A stretch of 64,000 bases of DNA, taken from the NCBI GenBank assembly GCA_018262195.1, contig JAGTRS010000001.1:124001-188000 (forward strand), in the 5' to 3' direction. This DNA is from Pseudomonadota bacterium. GTDB lineage: Bacteria > Pseudomonadota > Gammaproteobacteria > Burkholderiales > Rhodocyclaceae. Shown here piece after piece: positions 47,239-56,687 of this stretch (its first letter is position 1; every line of letters starts with the position of its first letter). The notes under the pieces were generated by a model, which saw only the letters and a list, made by a program, of their open reading frames with translations, ran no database searches and was not told the origin of the DNA. Position numbers and translations under genes: made by a program.

Positions 47239-50200
47239 TGCTCGCCGCACTGATCCGCTTCTCTCTGACCCAGCGCCTGCTTCTGCTGGTCCTGACGGTC
47301 ATGCTGATCGGGGCCGGCGTGCAGGCCTTTCTTGGCCTGCCCATCGACGCCTTCCCTGACGTTTCCACGACGCAGGTCAAGATCATCCTGAAAGCGCCCG
47401 GCATGACGCCGGAAGAGGTGGAAACCCGCCTCGCGGTTCCGGTCGAGCAGGAAATGCTCGGCATTCCGCACCAGCGCCTGCTGCGCTCGGTTTCCAAATA
47501 CGCGCTGACCGACATCACCATCGATTTCGAGGACGGCACCGACATCTACTGGGCGCGCCAGCAGGTCGGCGAACGGCTGGCTTCGGCCATGGGCAACCTG
47601 CCGCCCGGTGCGACTGGCGGCATGGCACCGATCACCACACCGCTTGGCGAAATGTTCATGTTCACCATCGAGGGTGACCTGTCGCTGGCCGACAAGCGCG
47701 CCCTGCTCGACTGGGTCATTCGGCCGCAACTGCGGACCATTCCCGGTGTCGCCGACGTCAATAGTCTGGGTGGCGAGGTCCGTACCTTTGAAGTTGTTCC
47801 CAATCCGACGCTGCTCGCGGCGCGCGGTCTGGCATTGAAGGATTTGCAGGCGGTACTCGAAGCCAATAACCGCAACGACGGTGCCGGCCGCCTGAACGAT
47901 GGCGAGGAAGCCCTGCTGGTTCGGGCCGAAGGCGCCATCAAGACCATTGAAGATGTCAAAACCATCGTCCTTCAGGCCAAGGACGGCATGGTCGTCCGCA
48001 TCGCCGATGTCGCCGACGTTCGCTTCGGTGCCCTGACCCGCTACGGCGCGGTGACCAAGAGCGGCCAGGGTGAAGCCGTCCAGGGGCTGGTCCTCGGCCT
48101 GCGCGGGGCCAATGCACAGAGTGTGGTCGATGGCGTCAAGGCGCGTCTCGCCGAAATCGCGCCGACCCTGCCGCCGGGGGTCACCATTGAAGCTTTCTAC
48201 GACCGCAGCAATCTGGTCCAGCGCGCCGTCGGTACCGTCTCGAAGGCGCTACTCGAAGCCATCGTGCTGGTCGTTCTGCTGCTGCTTGCCTTCCTCGGCA
48301 ACCTGCGCGCCGCGCTGGTCGTCGCCCTGATGTTGCCGCTATCGGCACTCGCCACCTTCATCCTGATGCGCTCGGCCGGGCTCTCTGCGAACCTGATGAG
48401 CCTGGGTGGTCTGGCCATCGCGATCGGCATGCTGGTCGATGCGGCCGTGGTGGTCGTCGAGAACGTCGAAAGCCAGCTGGCTGACGCCCAGGAAAACCTG
48501 CCGACCCTGCACCTGATTTTCCGCGCCGCCCGCGAAGTCGCTTCGCCAGTCACTTCCGGCATCATCATCATCATCATCGTCTTCCTGCCACTGCTCACCC
48601 TGCAGGGGCTGGAGGGCAAGATGTTCGGGCCGGTGGCGCTGACCATCGTCTTTGCGCTGGCTTCCTCGCTGCTGCTGTCGCTGACGGTCGTGCCGGTGCT
48701 CGCCTCCTACCTGATCAAGCGTGGCGTGCATCACGAGCCATGGCTGGTCAAGAAGCTGGCCGCCATTTATGACCGGGTACTGAGCTCGGCCCTGGCCCGC
48801 AGCCGGACTTACCTGATCGGCGCAGGCATCGCACTGGCTGCCGCCGCCGGTGCCTTCATGCTGCTCGGCAAAAGCTTCATGCCGACCATGGATGAAGGCG
48901 ACATCATCATGCAGCTGGAAAAGCTGCCATCGATCGGCATCGACCAGACCATCGCCATTGACACCCGGGTCCAGCAGGCCATCCTGGCGCAAGTACCGGA
49001 AGTGAAAGCCATCGTTGCCCGTGCCGGCTCCGACGAACTTGGCCTCGACCCGATGGGCCTCAACCAGACCGACACCTTCATGGTCCTCAATCCACGTGAC
49101 ACCTGGCGCAAGCCGGACCCCGCTTGGCTGGCCGACCAGTTGCGTGCCGTGATGACCGACTTCCCCGGTATCGGCTTTTCCTTCACGCAACCGATCGACA
49201 TGCGGGTTTCGGAAATGCTGACCGGCGTACGCGGCGATCTGGCCATCAAGGTCTTCGGGCCGGATCTGGCGACACTCAACAAGCTTGCCGTCGATATCGA
49301 AAATACCGTCAAGAAGGTGAATGGCGCCGAAGACACCTTCACATTGAAGAACGACGGCGTGCAGTACCTGAAGATTGCCGTCGACCGTCTGGCTGCCGGC
49401 CGTTTCGGGCTGAACGTCGACGATATCCAGAATGATCTGAAGGCCCTGCTCGAAGGCCGCAATGTCGGCACCGTGATCCAGCAGGGGCGGCGCGTTCCGG
49501 TCGTCCTGCGCGGCCCGGAAAGCCTGCGCGCCTCGCCGGCCGATTTCGAAGCGCTGCGACTGACCCTGCCCAGCGGTGGCAGCGTGCCCTTGGCCAGCGT
49601 TGCCCGCATCGAGCGCATCGATGGCCCGGTCAAGGTGGACCGCGAGAATGCCCAGCGCTACGTGGTGATCCAGTCCAATGTTCGCGACCGCGATCTGGTC
49701 GGTTTTGTCGAGGACGCCAAGGCGGCCGTTGCCCGCGAGGTCAAGCTGCCGCAGGGCTATCGGCTGGCCTGGGGCGGCCAGTTCGAAAACCAGCAACGCG
49801 CGGCTGCTCGCCTGATGGTGGTCGTGCCGGTGGCGCTGGCACTGATCTTCTTCCTGCTTTTCTCGACCTTCCGTTCCGTGCGGCAAGCCCTGCTGGTCCT
49901 GTCCAACGTTCCGTTCGCCATGATCGGCGGCGTCTTTGGCCTGCTCATTTCGGGCGAATACCTGTCGGTTCCGGCCTCGGTTGGCTTCATTGCCCTGCTC
50001 GGTATCGCTGTGCTGAACGGCGTGGTCATGGTCACCTATTTCAACCAGTTGCTGGCCCGTGGCATGGCCGTCACCGACGTCATTGTCGAAGGGGCCAAAC
50101 GCCGCCTGCGGCCGGTCCTGATGACCGCCAGCATCGCCGCCTTTGGTCTGGTGCCGATGCTCTTCGCCAGTGGCCCCGGCTCCGAAGTGCAGCGCCCGCT

Positions 50201-50324
50201 GGCCATCGTCGTCATTGGCGGGCTGCTCACCTCGACCGCCCTGACCCTGGTCCTGCTGCCCATTCTGTTCCGCCGCTTCGGTGTCGATCCGGCCGTTGCC
50301 CTTCAGGAGAAATCCCATGGCTAA
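47238..50324 (+). CDS. Heavy-metal RND efflux pump (CzcA/CusA family)
   Basis: 1028 residues, 12 helices and two periplasmic loops. HME-family start TQRLLLLVLTVMLIGAGVQAF, FPDVSTTQVKI, and the proton-relay helix 4 AIGMLVDAAVVVVENVESQL. The Asp at this position is the family's proton site. The flanking pattern is not the classical DFG-type of CzcA nor exactly the CusA type, so the metal is uncertain. Eight-base overlap with the following DUF3240 gene. Confidence 0.93.
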   Translation: MLAALIRFSLTQRLLLLVLTVMLIGAGVQAFLGLPIDAFPDVSTTQVKIILKAPGMTPEEVETRLAVPVEQEMLGIPHQRLLRSVSKYALTDITIDFEDGTDIYWARQQVGERLASAMGNLPPGATGGMAPITTPLGEMFMFTIEGDLSLADKRALLDWVIRPQLRTIPGVADVNSLGGEVRTFEVVPNPTLLAARGLALKDLQAVLEANNRNDGAGRLNDGEEALLVRAEGAIKTIEDVKTIVLQAKDGMVVRIADVADVRFGALTRYGAVTKSGQGEAVQGLVLGLRGANAQSVVDGVKARLAEIAPTLPPGVTIEAFYDRSNLVQRAVGTVSKALLEAIVLVVLLLLAFLGNLRAALVVALMLPLSALATFILMRSAGLSANLMSLGGLAIAIGMLVDAAVVVVENVESQLADAQENLPTLHLIFRAAREVASPVTSGIIIIIIVFLPLLTLQGLEGKMFGPVALTIVFALASSLLLSLTVVPVLASYLIKRGVHHEPWLVKKLAAIYDRVLSSALARSRTYLIGAGIALAAAAGAFMLLGKSFMPTMDEGDIIMQLEKLPSIGIDQTIAIDTRVQQAILAQVPEVKAIVARAGSDELGLDPMGLNQTDTFMVLNPRDTWRKPDPAWLADQLRAVMTDFPGIGFSFTQPIDMRVSEMLTGVRGDLAIKVFGPDLATLNKLAVDIENTVKKVNGAEDTFTLKNDGVQYLKIAVDRLAAGRFGLNVDDIQNDLKALLEGRNVGTVIQQGRRVPVVLRGPESLRASPADFEALRLTLPSGGSVPLASVARIERIDGPVKVDRENAQRYVVIQSNVRDRDLVGFVEDAKAAVAREVKLPQGYRLAWGGQFENQQRAAARLMVVVPVALALIFFLLFSTFRSVRQALLVLSNVPFAMIGGVFGLLISGEYLSVPASVGFIALLGIAVLNGVVMVTYFNQLLARGMAVTDVIVEGAKRRLRPVLMTASIAAFGLVPMLFASGPGSEVQRPLAIVVIGGLLTSTALTLVLLPILFRRFGVDPAVALQEKSHG

Positions 50325-50619
50325 TGTCCTGCTCACCCTGATCATGCCCGACGACGTTGCACAGCACGTCGAGGATCTGCTGCTCTCCCGTCCCGACCTC
50401 GTTCCCGGCTTTACCGCCAGTTCTGCCGAAGGGCACGGCGCTGTGATCCCTCTGGTCGAGGACACTGAATTGGTCGCCGGCCATGCACCGCGCACCGTCA
50501 TCCGCACCGTCGGCCCCGAAGAAGCCAAGCGGGAAGTGCTGGCCATGATCAAGCGTGAATTGCCAAATGCCAATGTGTTTTTCTGGATCATGCCGGTCAT
50601 TGAGGCAGGTCGCCTATGA
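50317..50619 (+). CDS. DUF3240 protein
   Basis: 100 residues, small soluble protein. MANVLLTLIMPDDVAQHVED, then LVAGHAPRTVIRTVGPEEAKREVL; ferredoxin-like/PII-like pattern. Members of DUF3240 recur beside metal RND pumps and may modulate them. It overlaps the pump by eight bases and the channel gene by four (ATGA). Confidence 0.85.
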   Translation: MANVLLTLIMPDDVAQHVEDLLLSRPDLVPGFTASSAEGHGAVIPLVEDTELVAGHAPRTVIRTVGPEEAKREVLAMIKRELPNANVFFWIMPVIEAGRL

Positions 50620-51854
50620 AACCGATCATCTTGCTGCTGCTTGCAGCCATTGGCGGTACAGGTTTTGCCGCCGAACAATCCCCGGAACTGCCGCCCACCG
50701 AAATCGTCGCCCGCGTCCTGCGCAACAATCCGATGGTGCAGGCGACCGGCAGCCAGATACGGGTCGAGGAAGCCAACCGCGCTCGCCTGGAAGCCGGCAC
50801 CCACGAATGGAACATCCGCCTCGGTGGCCAGCAGCGTCGGAGCAACCCGGCCACCGGCAGCGAAGAACGTTTCAACGAATGGAATGCCGCGCTGGAACGT
50901 CCGTTACGACTGCCCGGCAAGGCGTCAGCCGATGCCGAACTGGGCGCAGCCGGCGTGTCCCTGGCCGAAACCGCCCATGGCGATGCGCTGCATGAAAGCA
51001 GCCGAAATCTGTTGAAATCCTGGTACCTGTGGCTCAAGGAGACTGCGGCGGCCGCCCAATGGGCCGAGCAGGTGGCGCTGCTTGGCAAACAGGGAAAATC
51101 GGTCCAGCGTCGCCAGCAACTCGGTGATGCCGCGCAACTGGAAACCATTCAGACCGAAGCAGCCCTTGCCCAGGCTGAGGCACAGCTGGCTCAGGCCCGG
51201 GTCCGCCAGCAGACGGCTGGCGAAGATTTGCGTCGCCGTTTTCCCGGTTTGCCAGTCATTGCGCCAGCCAGTCTGAGCGAGCCCACAGCCATCGATGGCA
51301 GCGAAGAAGAATGGATCAACGCGATCCTTGAACGCAGCCACGAACTCCAGTTGGCCCGCGGTGAATCACAACGCGCCCAGATGCAGGCCGGCCGGTCGGG
51401 CCGCGACCGTCTGCCCGACCCGACGGTCGGCGTGCATGTCTCCCGCGAACGGGCTGGTGAAGACCGGATCGTTGGCGCCTACATCAGCATTCCGCTCCCC
51501 GGCGGGGCTCGTCGGGCAACTGCCGATGCAGCACTGGCTCAGGCCGACGCTTTCGGACGCCGCGAAGCCGCAGCCACCCAGAAAATCACTGCCGAAGCCG
51601 CCACCCTGTATCAGTCCGCCAGCGCCGCTTTCGCCACCTGGCAAGCCGGGCGCAATGCCGCCGAGCGACTGACAAGAGCCGCCGACATGACCGCCCGCGC
51701 CTATCAACTGGGTGAAGGCAGCCTCAACGACCTGCTGTCGGCTCGCCGCCTGGCCAACGAAGCCCAGCTCTCACAGCGGCTGATGCAACTCGATGCGCTG
51801 GAACTCCGGAATCGCCTGCTACTCGATTCACACCGCCTGTGGGATCTGGATTGA
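50616..51854 (+). CDS. RND outer-membrane factor (TolC/CzcC-like)
   Basis: 412 residues, signal peptide cleaved near FAA. Long helices with two outer-membrane efflux-protein repeats (LPPTEIVARVLRNNPMVQATG near the start and AYQLGEGSLNDLLSARRLA near the end). Forms the channel of the efflux system. Last gene of the operon; no clear terminator seen. Confidence 0.92.
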   Translation: MKPIILLLLAAIGGTGFAAEQSPELPPTEIVARVLRNNPMVQATGSQIRVEEANRARLEAGTHEWNIRLGGQQRRSNPATGSEERFNEWNAALERPLRLPGKASADAELGAAGVSLAETAHGDALHESSRNLLKSWYLWLKETAAAAQWAEQVALLGKQGKSVQRRQQLGDAAQLETIQTEAALAQAEAQLAQARVRQQTAGEDLRRRFPGLPVIAPASLSEPTAIDGSEEEWINAILERSHELQLARGESQRAQMQAGRSGRDRLPDPTVGVHVSRERAGEDRIVGAYISIPLPGGARRATADAALAQADAFGRREAAATQKITAEAATLYQSASAAFATWQAGRNAAERLTRAADMTARAYQLGEGSLNDLLSARRLANEAQLSQRLMQLDALELRNRLLLDSHRLWDLD

Positions 51855-51924
51855 CTCATCGGCGGGACTGAACGCTCGCCCTTGGCGGCAATTAATATTC
51901 CTATAGCTTGATATTTTAACTATT

Positions 51925-51938
51925 TATTCTATAGAATA
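51925..51938. promoter_or_regulatory. 14-bp palindrome before the toxin-antitoxin genes
   Basis: TATTCTATAGAATA is perfectly symmetric, 23 bp upstream of the antitoxin ATG, in an AT-rich stretch. Candidate autoregulatory operator of the antitoxin. Confidence 0.55.
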
Positions 51939-51961
51939 GAAAAAAGCCTCTGGAGGTTGCC

Positions 51962-52345
51962 ATGTCCCTAGCCCTGAAACCCAATCCGCTCTCCGACCGA
52001 TCCCGCGTTCTGTCGACCGCCGTGGTTGAAGCCGCCAGACGCTTGGGCCTCGGTTCCACCGATCTCACGGCCATTATCGGCACCAGCCAGCCCTCGGCCT
52101 CACGCCTGCTTAACGGCAAATACTTCATTCCCGAAGGCAGCAAGACCTGGGAGTTGTCGGCCCATTTCATTCGCCTTTACCGCTCGGTCTCCTCGCTGGT
52201 TGGCGGCAACGACGAACTGGCCCGCAGCTGGCTGAAATCCGGCAATCAGGCCTTTGACAATCGCCACCCGCTGGAAGTGGTCAAACGTGTCGATGGCCTG
52301 CTGCATGTCTGTGAATACCTGGACGCCCACCGCGCTCGCGTCTGA
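51962..52345 (+). CDS. MbcA/ParS-type antitoxin
   Basis: 127 residues. Helix-turn-helix with TAVVEAARRLGLGSTDLTAIIGTSQPSASRLL; the C-terminal antitoxin domain shows the DUF2384 pattern LVGGNDELARSWLKSGNQAFDNRHPLEVVKR. It binds and blocks the RES toxin and represses the operon. TGGAGGTTGCC precedes the ATG. Overlaps the toxin gene. Confidence 0.92.
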   Translation: MSLALKPNPLSDRSRVLSTAVVEAARRLGLGSTDLTAIIGTSQPSASRLLNGKYFIPEGSKTWELSAHFIRLYRSVSSLVGGNDELARSWLKSGNQAFDNRHPLEVVKRVDGLLHVCEYLDAHRARV

Positions 52346-53036
52346 AGCCCGGCCCTGGCTGGGCAAGGGCTGGCGTGCAGTCGAAGCGCAGCATCGGGTC
52401 GCAACGATGACGCTTGTTCATGGCGACCTGGGCGATCAATCCCTGCTTGAAGACATCCTTGAAGAGGCAAAGCCGGTACTGCCGCGCCAGGCCGAAGGCC
52501 TGCACTGGCTGCTGGCAACGCCCTTCCGCTACTGGCCAAAACCGCCCTCCGGCTCACGCTTTCGGGCAAGAACCGATCCCGGCGTCTTCTACGGCGCCGA
52601 CGACGAAAAGACCGCCTGTGCCGAATGCGGCTATTGGCGCCTGCAGTTCTGGATGGACAGTGAAGGCCTCGCCGGGCGGGAAGCGTCGATACCGATCACG
52701 CTCTTCGAATTCCACGGCGCCACCCCGCACGCCCTCGATCTCACCCAAGCCCCGCTCCTTGCTGACCGTGCAATCTGGACCGCCCCGTCCGACTACACGG
52801 CCACCCAGCAAATCGCCGGCACCGCGCGCCTGGCCGGAGTCGAGCTGATTCGTTACGAATCCGTCCGCCACCCCGAAGGCACCTGCCTCGCCATCCTGAC
52901 ACCGCAGGTCTTCAAAGGCGTCGAGGAGGCATTTCGTAACGTCCAGCACAGCTGGACTCTCTGGCTGAAGCCACCCGGCCTGACCGTCTGGCAACGCGAA
53001 CTAGGGCCGGAAAGCCACGTTTTCCAGTTCGCCTGA
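52305..53036 (+). CDS. RES-domain toxin
   Basis: 243 residues. RES-family pattern: WTPTALASEARPWLGKGWRAVEAQHRVATMTLV at the start, RARTDPGVFYGADDEKTACAE with the characteristic Arg and Glu, and HPEGTCLAIL. RES toxins degrade NAD+ in the cytosol. Start uncertain: ATG 52305 or GTG 52311, both inside the antitoxin gene, overlapping it by 35-41 bases in another frame. Longer than many RES domains. Confidence 0.88.
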   Translation: MSVNTWTPTALASEARPWLGKGWRAVEAQHRVATMTLVHGDLGDQSLLEDILEEAKPVLPRQAEGLHWLLATPFRYWPKPPSGSRFRARTDPGVFYGADDEKTACAECGYWRLQFWMDSEGLAGREASIPITLFEFHGATPHALDLTQAPLLADRAIWTAPSDYTATQQIAGTARLAGVELIRYESVRHPEGTCLAILTPQVFKGVEEAFRNVQHSWTLWLKPPGLTVWQRELGPESHVFQFA

Positions 53037-53058
53037 CTGCCCCTTCGGCAATCGCCGG

Positions 53059-56025
53059 TCAGTTGCCGGAACGAGTCTTCGCGTAGGTGAGGATCAGCTC
53101 GATCAGCTTATCGATGTCTATTGGTTTTCCGATATAGCCGACCATACCCGACTCATAACAAGCCTGAATCTCTTCAGCAAAGGCGTGAGCGGTCTGGCCG
53201 ATTATTGGCAGATCCGGCGCTATTGCGAGAATTTCTCTGGTCGCTTCATGACCATTCATCTCGGGCATTTGTATATCCATCAGAACGATGCCAAAGGCAT
53301 CACCACCCTCGTCACGGATCCGCTGCAACGCTTCCTTGCCGTTGCTGGTTGCCACGACGCTGGCGCCTTCTTCCAGAAGATTGTGGACCAGAATTTCCTG
53401 ATTGATCTCGTTGTCTTCGACCACCAAGACCCGAATACCATTCAACGGGCTTGCCTCAGCCCCTTTGGCCTGCGAATCAATTTCTCTGGCATTGCCAGAA
53501 AGGGCAGGAACAAAGGGCAGACGTACTTCAAAGGTGCTGCCCCGCTCTTGTTCGCTTCGCACACTGATCGACCCACCCATCAGTTCGACAATGCGCTTGA
53601 CGATGGTCAACCCCAATCCCGTACCGCCGAACTTACGCGTTGTCGATCCATCCCCTTGCTCAAACGGCAGGAAAATCCTTGAAAGCTGCTCTGCGTCCAT
53701 GCCGATACCGGTATCCTGAACGCTGAAGTACAAGTCTTTTTCCTTCAAGCTCACGCTCAGTCTGATGCTGCCGGTATCGGTAAACTTGATGGCATTGGAA
53801 AGCAGATTGACCAAAATTTGCTTTACTCGCGTCGGATCGCTACTGATCCTCTCCGGCAAATCCGGCGACACATCGACTTGCAACGCCAGCGATTTCCCTT
53901 GAGCCCGCTCGGAAACAATATCGATTGCATTGCCAACGACCTGCGACAGTGACATCTCAACCGATTCGATCGTCAATTTGCCGGCTTCAATCTTCGAAAA
54001 ATCCAGCACATCATTAATGACACCAAGCAGCAGTTGTCCGGACTGACGAATCTTCTCGAAAGCATTGCCGGCCTTCTCGGTATCCTGAACGTTCCGATAC
54101 CCGATATCGGCAAAGCCAATCACCCCATTGAGCGGCGTACGGATTTCGTGGCTCATGTTGGCCAGAAACTCACTTCTGACCCGGGCCAGATTTTCTGCCG
54201 CCAACAGCGCTCTCGTTTTGGCGTCTTCGGCAGCCCGCTGAATGCTGACATCAATAAAGCTGACGACCGCACCAGTCACCTCCCCGTCCTCGAGAATCGG
54301 GTGAGCGGCATACATGACCGGTATCGGGTGGCCATCGGCATGCCAATAGACCTCGTTGTCGATACGCACCCCAACACCGGTTGCCAAGGCTTGATGGCTA
54401 GCGCAATCAGATTCCGGGTAGGGAGAACCATCGACATGGCTATGATGGATAAGGGGATGAATGGCCTGACCAAGCATTTGATGCTGCTCGTAGCCGAGCA
54501 TCCGGCAGGCCGCAGGATTGACGAAGGTGACTCGCCCCTGATTGTCTATCCCGTACAGTCCATCAGCGCTGGAAGCCAGTATCCGTCTGGCATTGGACTC
54601 GGAAGCAGCCAATTCTTCCGTTCTTTGCGCCACCAGTTTCTCCAGGTGGTCGCGATGCGCATTGAGTTCCAGTTCGCTCGCCTTTCGCTCGGAAATATCC
54701 TGGAAGGTGCCAGTGATGAACGAGCCGGCAGCCTCTTCTACCCGTCCGGTACACCGTAGTTCGGCCCAGAATCGACGACCTGATCGGGCAATCATCTCCG
54801 TTTCCATGGTGAACGGCTTCCCGCCCGTCCAGGTGGCTGCCAACTTTTCCTGAATGATCGGCAGATACTCAGGCGCGTAGTAAGTCAAACCGTCAGCAAG
54901 ACCTTTCGGGGGCTGATCGAGGGGATGTTCAACCAGACGATAGACTTCTTCAGTCCAGACAAGCATGTCAGTTTCGGGATTGGCCTTCCAGCCACCGACA
55001 TGAGCAATCGCTTGCGTGTTTGCCAGAAACAGACTGGCTTCGCGCTGTTGCGCTTCGCTGCGAAACAGGCGCCTGAGCATCAACCAGAAGAGGAGCAATG
55101 CACCACTACTCAAGGCGCAGGAAATGACCGTCATATACAGCCACGACGCAAACTGCACGTCGACTGAGCGCCCGACCAGGACGTAAAAGGGATAGGCATT
55201 GATCTTGTGAAAAGCGAAAATCCTCTCTATCCCATCGCTCTTGCCAATATAGCGAATGACGCCTTCTGACTGGCCTTCAGAAATCCGCAGGAAAGGTGGG
55301 GTCTGTTTAGCCGCTTGATTGATTTCGCTGGGCACGGCTGGCCAACGGACGAGAAGGCGACTGTCATCACTACGCCTGATACTGACCATGCCCCGCTCGC
55401 CGACCTGAATATCCGCAAACATCCGGGCCACAAAATCCAGATCAATCGCTGTGCCGACCACGCCGAGAAATTTCCCCTCTTCCCCGAGAATGGCCTGATA
55501 GGCAACGGCCGCCGAACGGCCGGTAATTTTCGAATGGAGTGACTCGGTAAAGTGCAGGCCCGAACTCGGACTACTCCTGATTTTTTGGAAAAGGCTGCGA
55601 TCCAGAAAATCGGACATATCCGATTTTTGATCGCTGCTATAGATAACATCCCCGGCTGCATTGAGGACAAACACGCTGACGATCTCAGGGAATCGCTCGG
55701 CAAGCGAACCAAGGGCCTGCTTGGTCTGCACACCTGCTTCGGGGGCTTTTTCAATGCCGGCCAGCTCCGAAACCAGATGGGCCGCGACATGGTTGCTGGA
55801 GGCTTCGATACGCCGCAGGGTCGAATCGAAGTGGGTCGATAAAATCTTCGCCTCGTTCAAGGAGGCTACTTCAATGGCACGTTCAGTCTGGTGGTAAGTC
55901 AGATTGAGAAAATAGCCCAGCAGAACGAAGACGAGCAGCCCAAAGCCTGCGAACAGTGCCAAATAGAACGGTCCTGACTGCGTTCCTGTTTGCCCCGTCG
56001 ACGCTAATTTTCTCTTGGCGGGCAT
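53059..56025 (-). CDS. Hybrid histidine kinase, Cache-PAS-PAS-HisKA-ATPase-REC
   Basis: 988 residues from ATG 56025 (AAGGGGATAGC upstream; ATG 56043 also possible). TM1 about 20-42, periplasmic double-Cache 60-290 (FVLNAAGDVIYSSDQ; GVVGTAIDLDFVA), TM2 300-322, two PAS domains about 345-460 and 485-605, HisKA ([12 protein letters not shown]), ATPase (GTGLGLTIV) and a C-terminal receiver with IVLMDIQMPEMNG. No DNA-binding output; the signal probably passes to a separate HPt or regulator. Ligand unknown. Orphan: no regulator adjoins. Confidence 0.93.
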   Translation of the reverse strand: MPAKRKLASTGQTGTQSGPFYLALFAGFGLLVFVLLGYFLNLTYHQTERAIEVASLNEAKILSTHFDSTLRRIEASSNHVAAHLVSELAGIEKAPEAGVQTKQALGSLAERFPEIVSVFVLNAAGDVIYSSDQKSDMSDFLDRSLFQKIRSSPSSGLHFTESLHSKITGRSAAVAYQAILGEEGKFLGVVGTAIDLDFVARMFADIQVGERGMVSIRRSDDSRLLVRWPAVPSEINQAAKQTPPFLRISEGQSEGVIRYIGKSDGIERIFAFHKINAYPFYVLVGRSVDVQFASWLYMTVISCALSSGALLLFWLMLRRLFRSEAQQREASLFLANTQAIAHVGGWKANPETDMLVWTEEVYRLVEHPLDQPPKGLADGLTYYAPEYLPIIQEKLAATWTGGKPFTMETEMIARSGRRFWAELRCTGRVEEAAGSFITGTFQDISERKASELELNAHRDHLEKLVAQRTEELAASESNARRILASSADGLYGIDNQGRVTFVNPAACRMLGYEQHQMLGQAIHPLIHHSHVDGSPYPESDCASHQALATGVGVRIDNEVYWHADGHPIPVMYAAHPILEDGEVTGAVVSFIDVSIQRAAEDAKTRALLAAENLARVRSEFLANMSHEIRTPLNGVIGFADIGYRNVQDTEKAGNAFEKIRQSGQLLLGVINDVLDFSKIEAGKLTIESVEMSLSQVVGNAIDIVSERAQGKSLALQVDVSPDLPERISSDPTRVKQILVNLLSNAIKFTDTGSIRLSVSLKEKDLYFSVQDTGIGMDAEQLSRIFLPFEQGDGSTTRKFGGTGLGLTIVKRIVELMGGSISVRSEQERGSTFEVRLPFVPALSGNAREIDSQAKGAEASPLNGIRVLVVEDNEINQEILVHNLLEEGASVVATSNGKEALQRIRDEGGDAFGIVLMDIQMPEMNGHEATREILAIAPDLPIIGQTAHAFAEEIQACYESGMVGYIGKPIDIDKLIELILTYAKTRSGN

Positions 56026-56348
56026 GCTATCCCCTTGATTCATCTTCAGCGCACATATTCCTGCAGACTCACGAAAGCAGCCCCCCTATTGAGCGCCTTC
56101 ATGTCTTTTTGCAAGGCATACGACTGCTTCACAAGCGCACACAATAAATTCTACAAAATCTTTAATACTGACTTTTATATCATAACCGATACTTGAGTAG
56201 ACGAGATCAAATATCCGAGCATTTGTGCGGCTGATGGCGCTTTGGCCTTTCGCTGAAATACAGCCCTAAATACAGGCCGGCATTTCAATTACTGGCCCCG
56301 ACCTATAAACTGTTCGGGTTTATCCCGCGACAATTTGGAGAAGGAAAC
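56026..56348. other. Intergenic, divergent promoter region
   Basis: AT-rich stretch around 56140-56220 between the kinase and the 68-residue gene. No RNA gene or operator recognised. TATAAACT near 56305 could be a -10 for the plus gene. Confidence 0.4.
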
Positions 56349-56555
56349 ATGCTAGGTTTGTTTGAGTACAAGCTCGACGGTAACGGTGATGCTTTTAGTC
56401 TGGATATCAAGATGGACTCGGTCAGTGCAAAGGCACTGGCTCGCGTTGATCGTTACATCAACTGGTCAGATGTACTGAAGTTGACCGAAAACGATCCGGA
56501 AGCAGCAAAAGCCGCAGAACGTCTGCACACCGTCTTGCAGCATCTCGGGCAGTGA
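56349..56555 (+). CDS. 68-residue hypothetical protein between two kinases
   Basis: Starts MLGLFEYKLDGNGDAFSLDI; soluble, mixed charge, helical C-terminus (DPEAAKAAERLHTVLQHLGQ). GGAGAAGGAAAC precedes the ATG and a terminator follows, so it is a well-formed single gene. No family recognised; its position suggests, but does not prove, a link to the kinases. Confidence 0.65.
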   Translation: MLGLFEYKLDGNGDAFSLDIKMDSVSAKALARVDRYINWSDVLKLTENDPEAAKAAERLHTVLQHLGQ

Positions 56556-56604
56556 CCCAACGCCACGCAGTCTTCGGTTAGTCCGACAAGACAATCCACT
56601 TGAG

Positions 56605-56645
56605 CAGGAGCCGGGATTAGCGTCCCAGGCTCCTGTTTCATTTTA
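56605..56645 (+). terminator. Rho-independent terminator
   Basis: CAGGAGCC pairs with GGCTCCTG, with an inner GGGA/TCCC, followed by a T-rich run. It ends the 68-residue gene. Confidence 0.8.
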
Positions 56646-56687
56646 GAGGCAAGGTCAGGCAGGCCATTTCGGCCAATACACGAATGG

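Noticed and set aside
48339-50804. 821-codon minus-strand frame across the RND pump
   Set aside because: Antisense of the pump in a GC-rich genome, where long spurious frames are common; composition is Asp/His/Gln rich with no domain.
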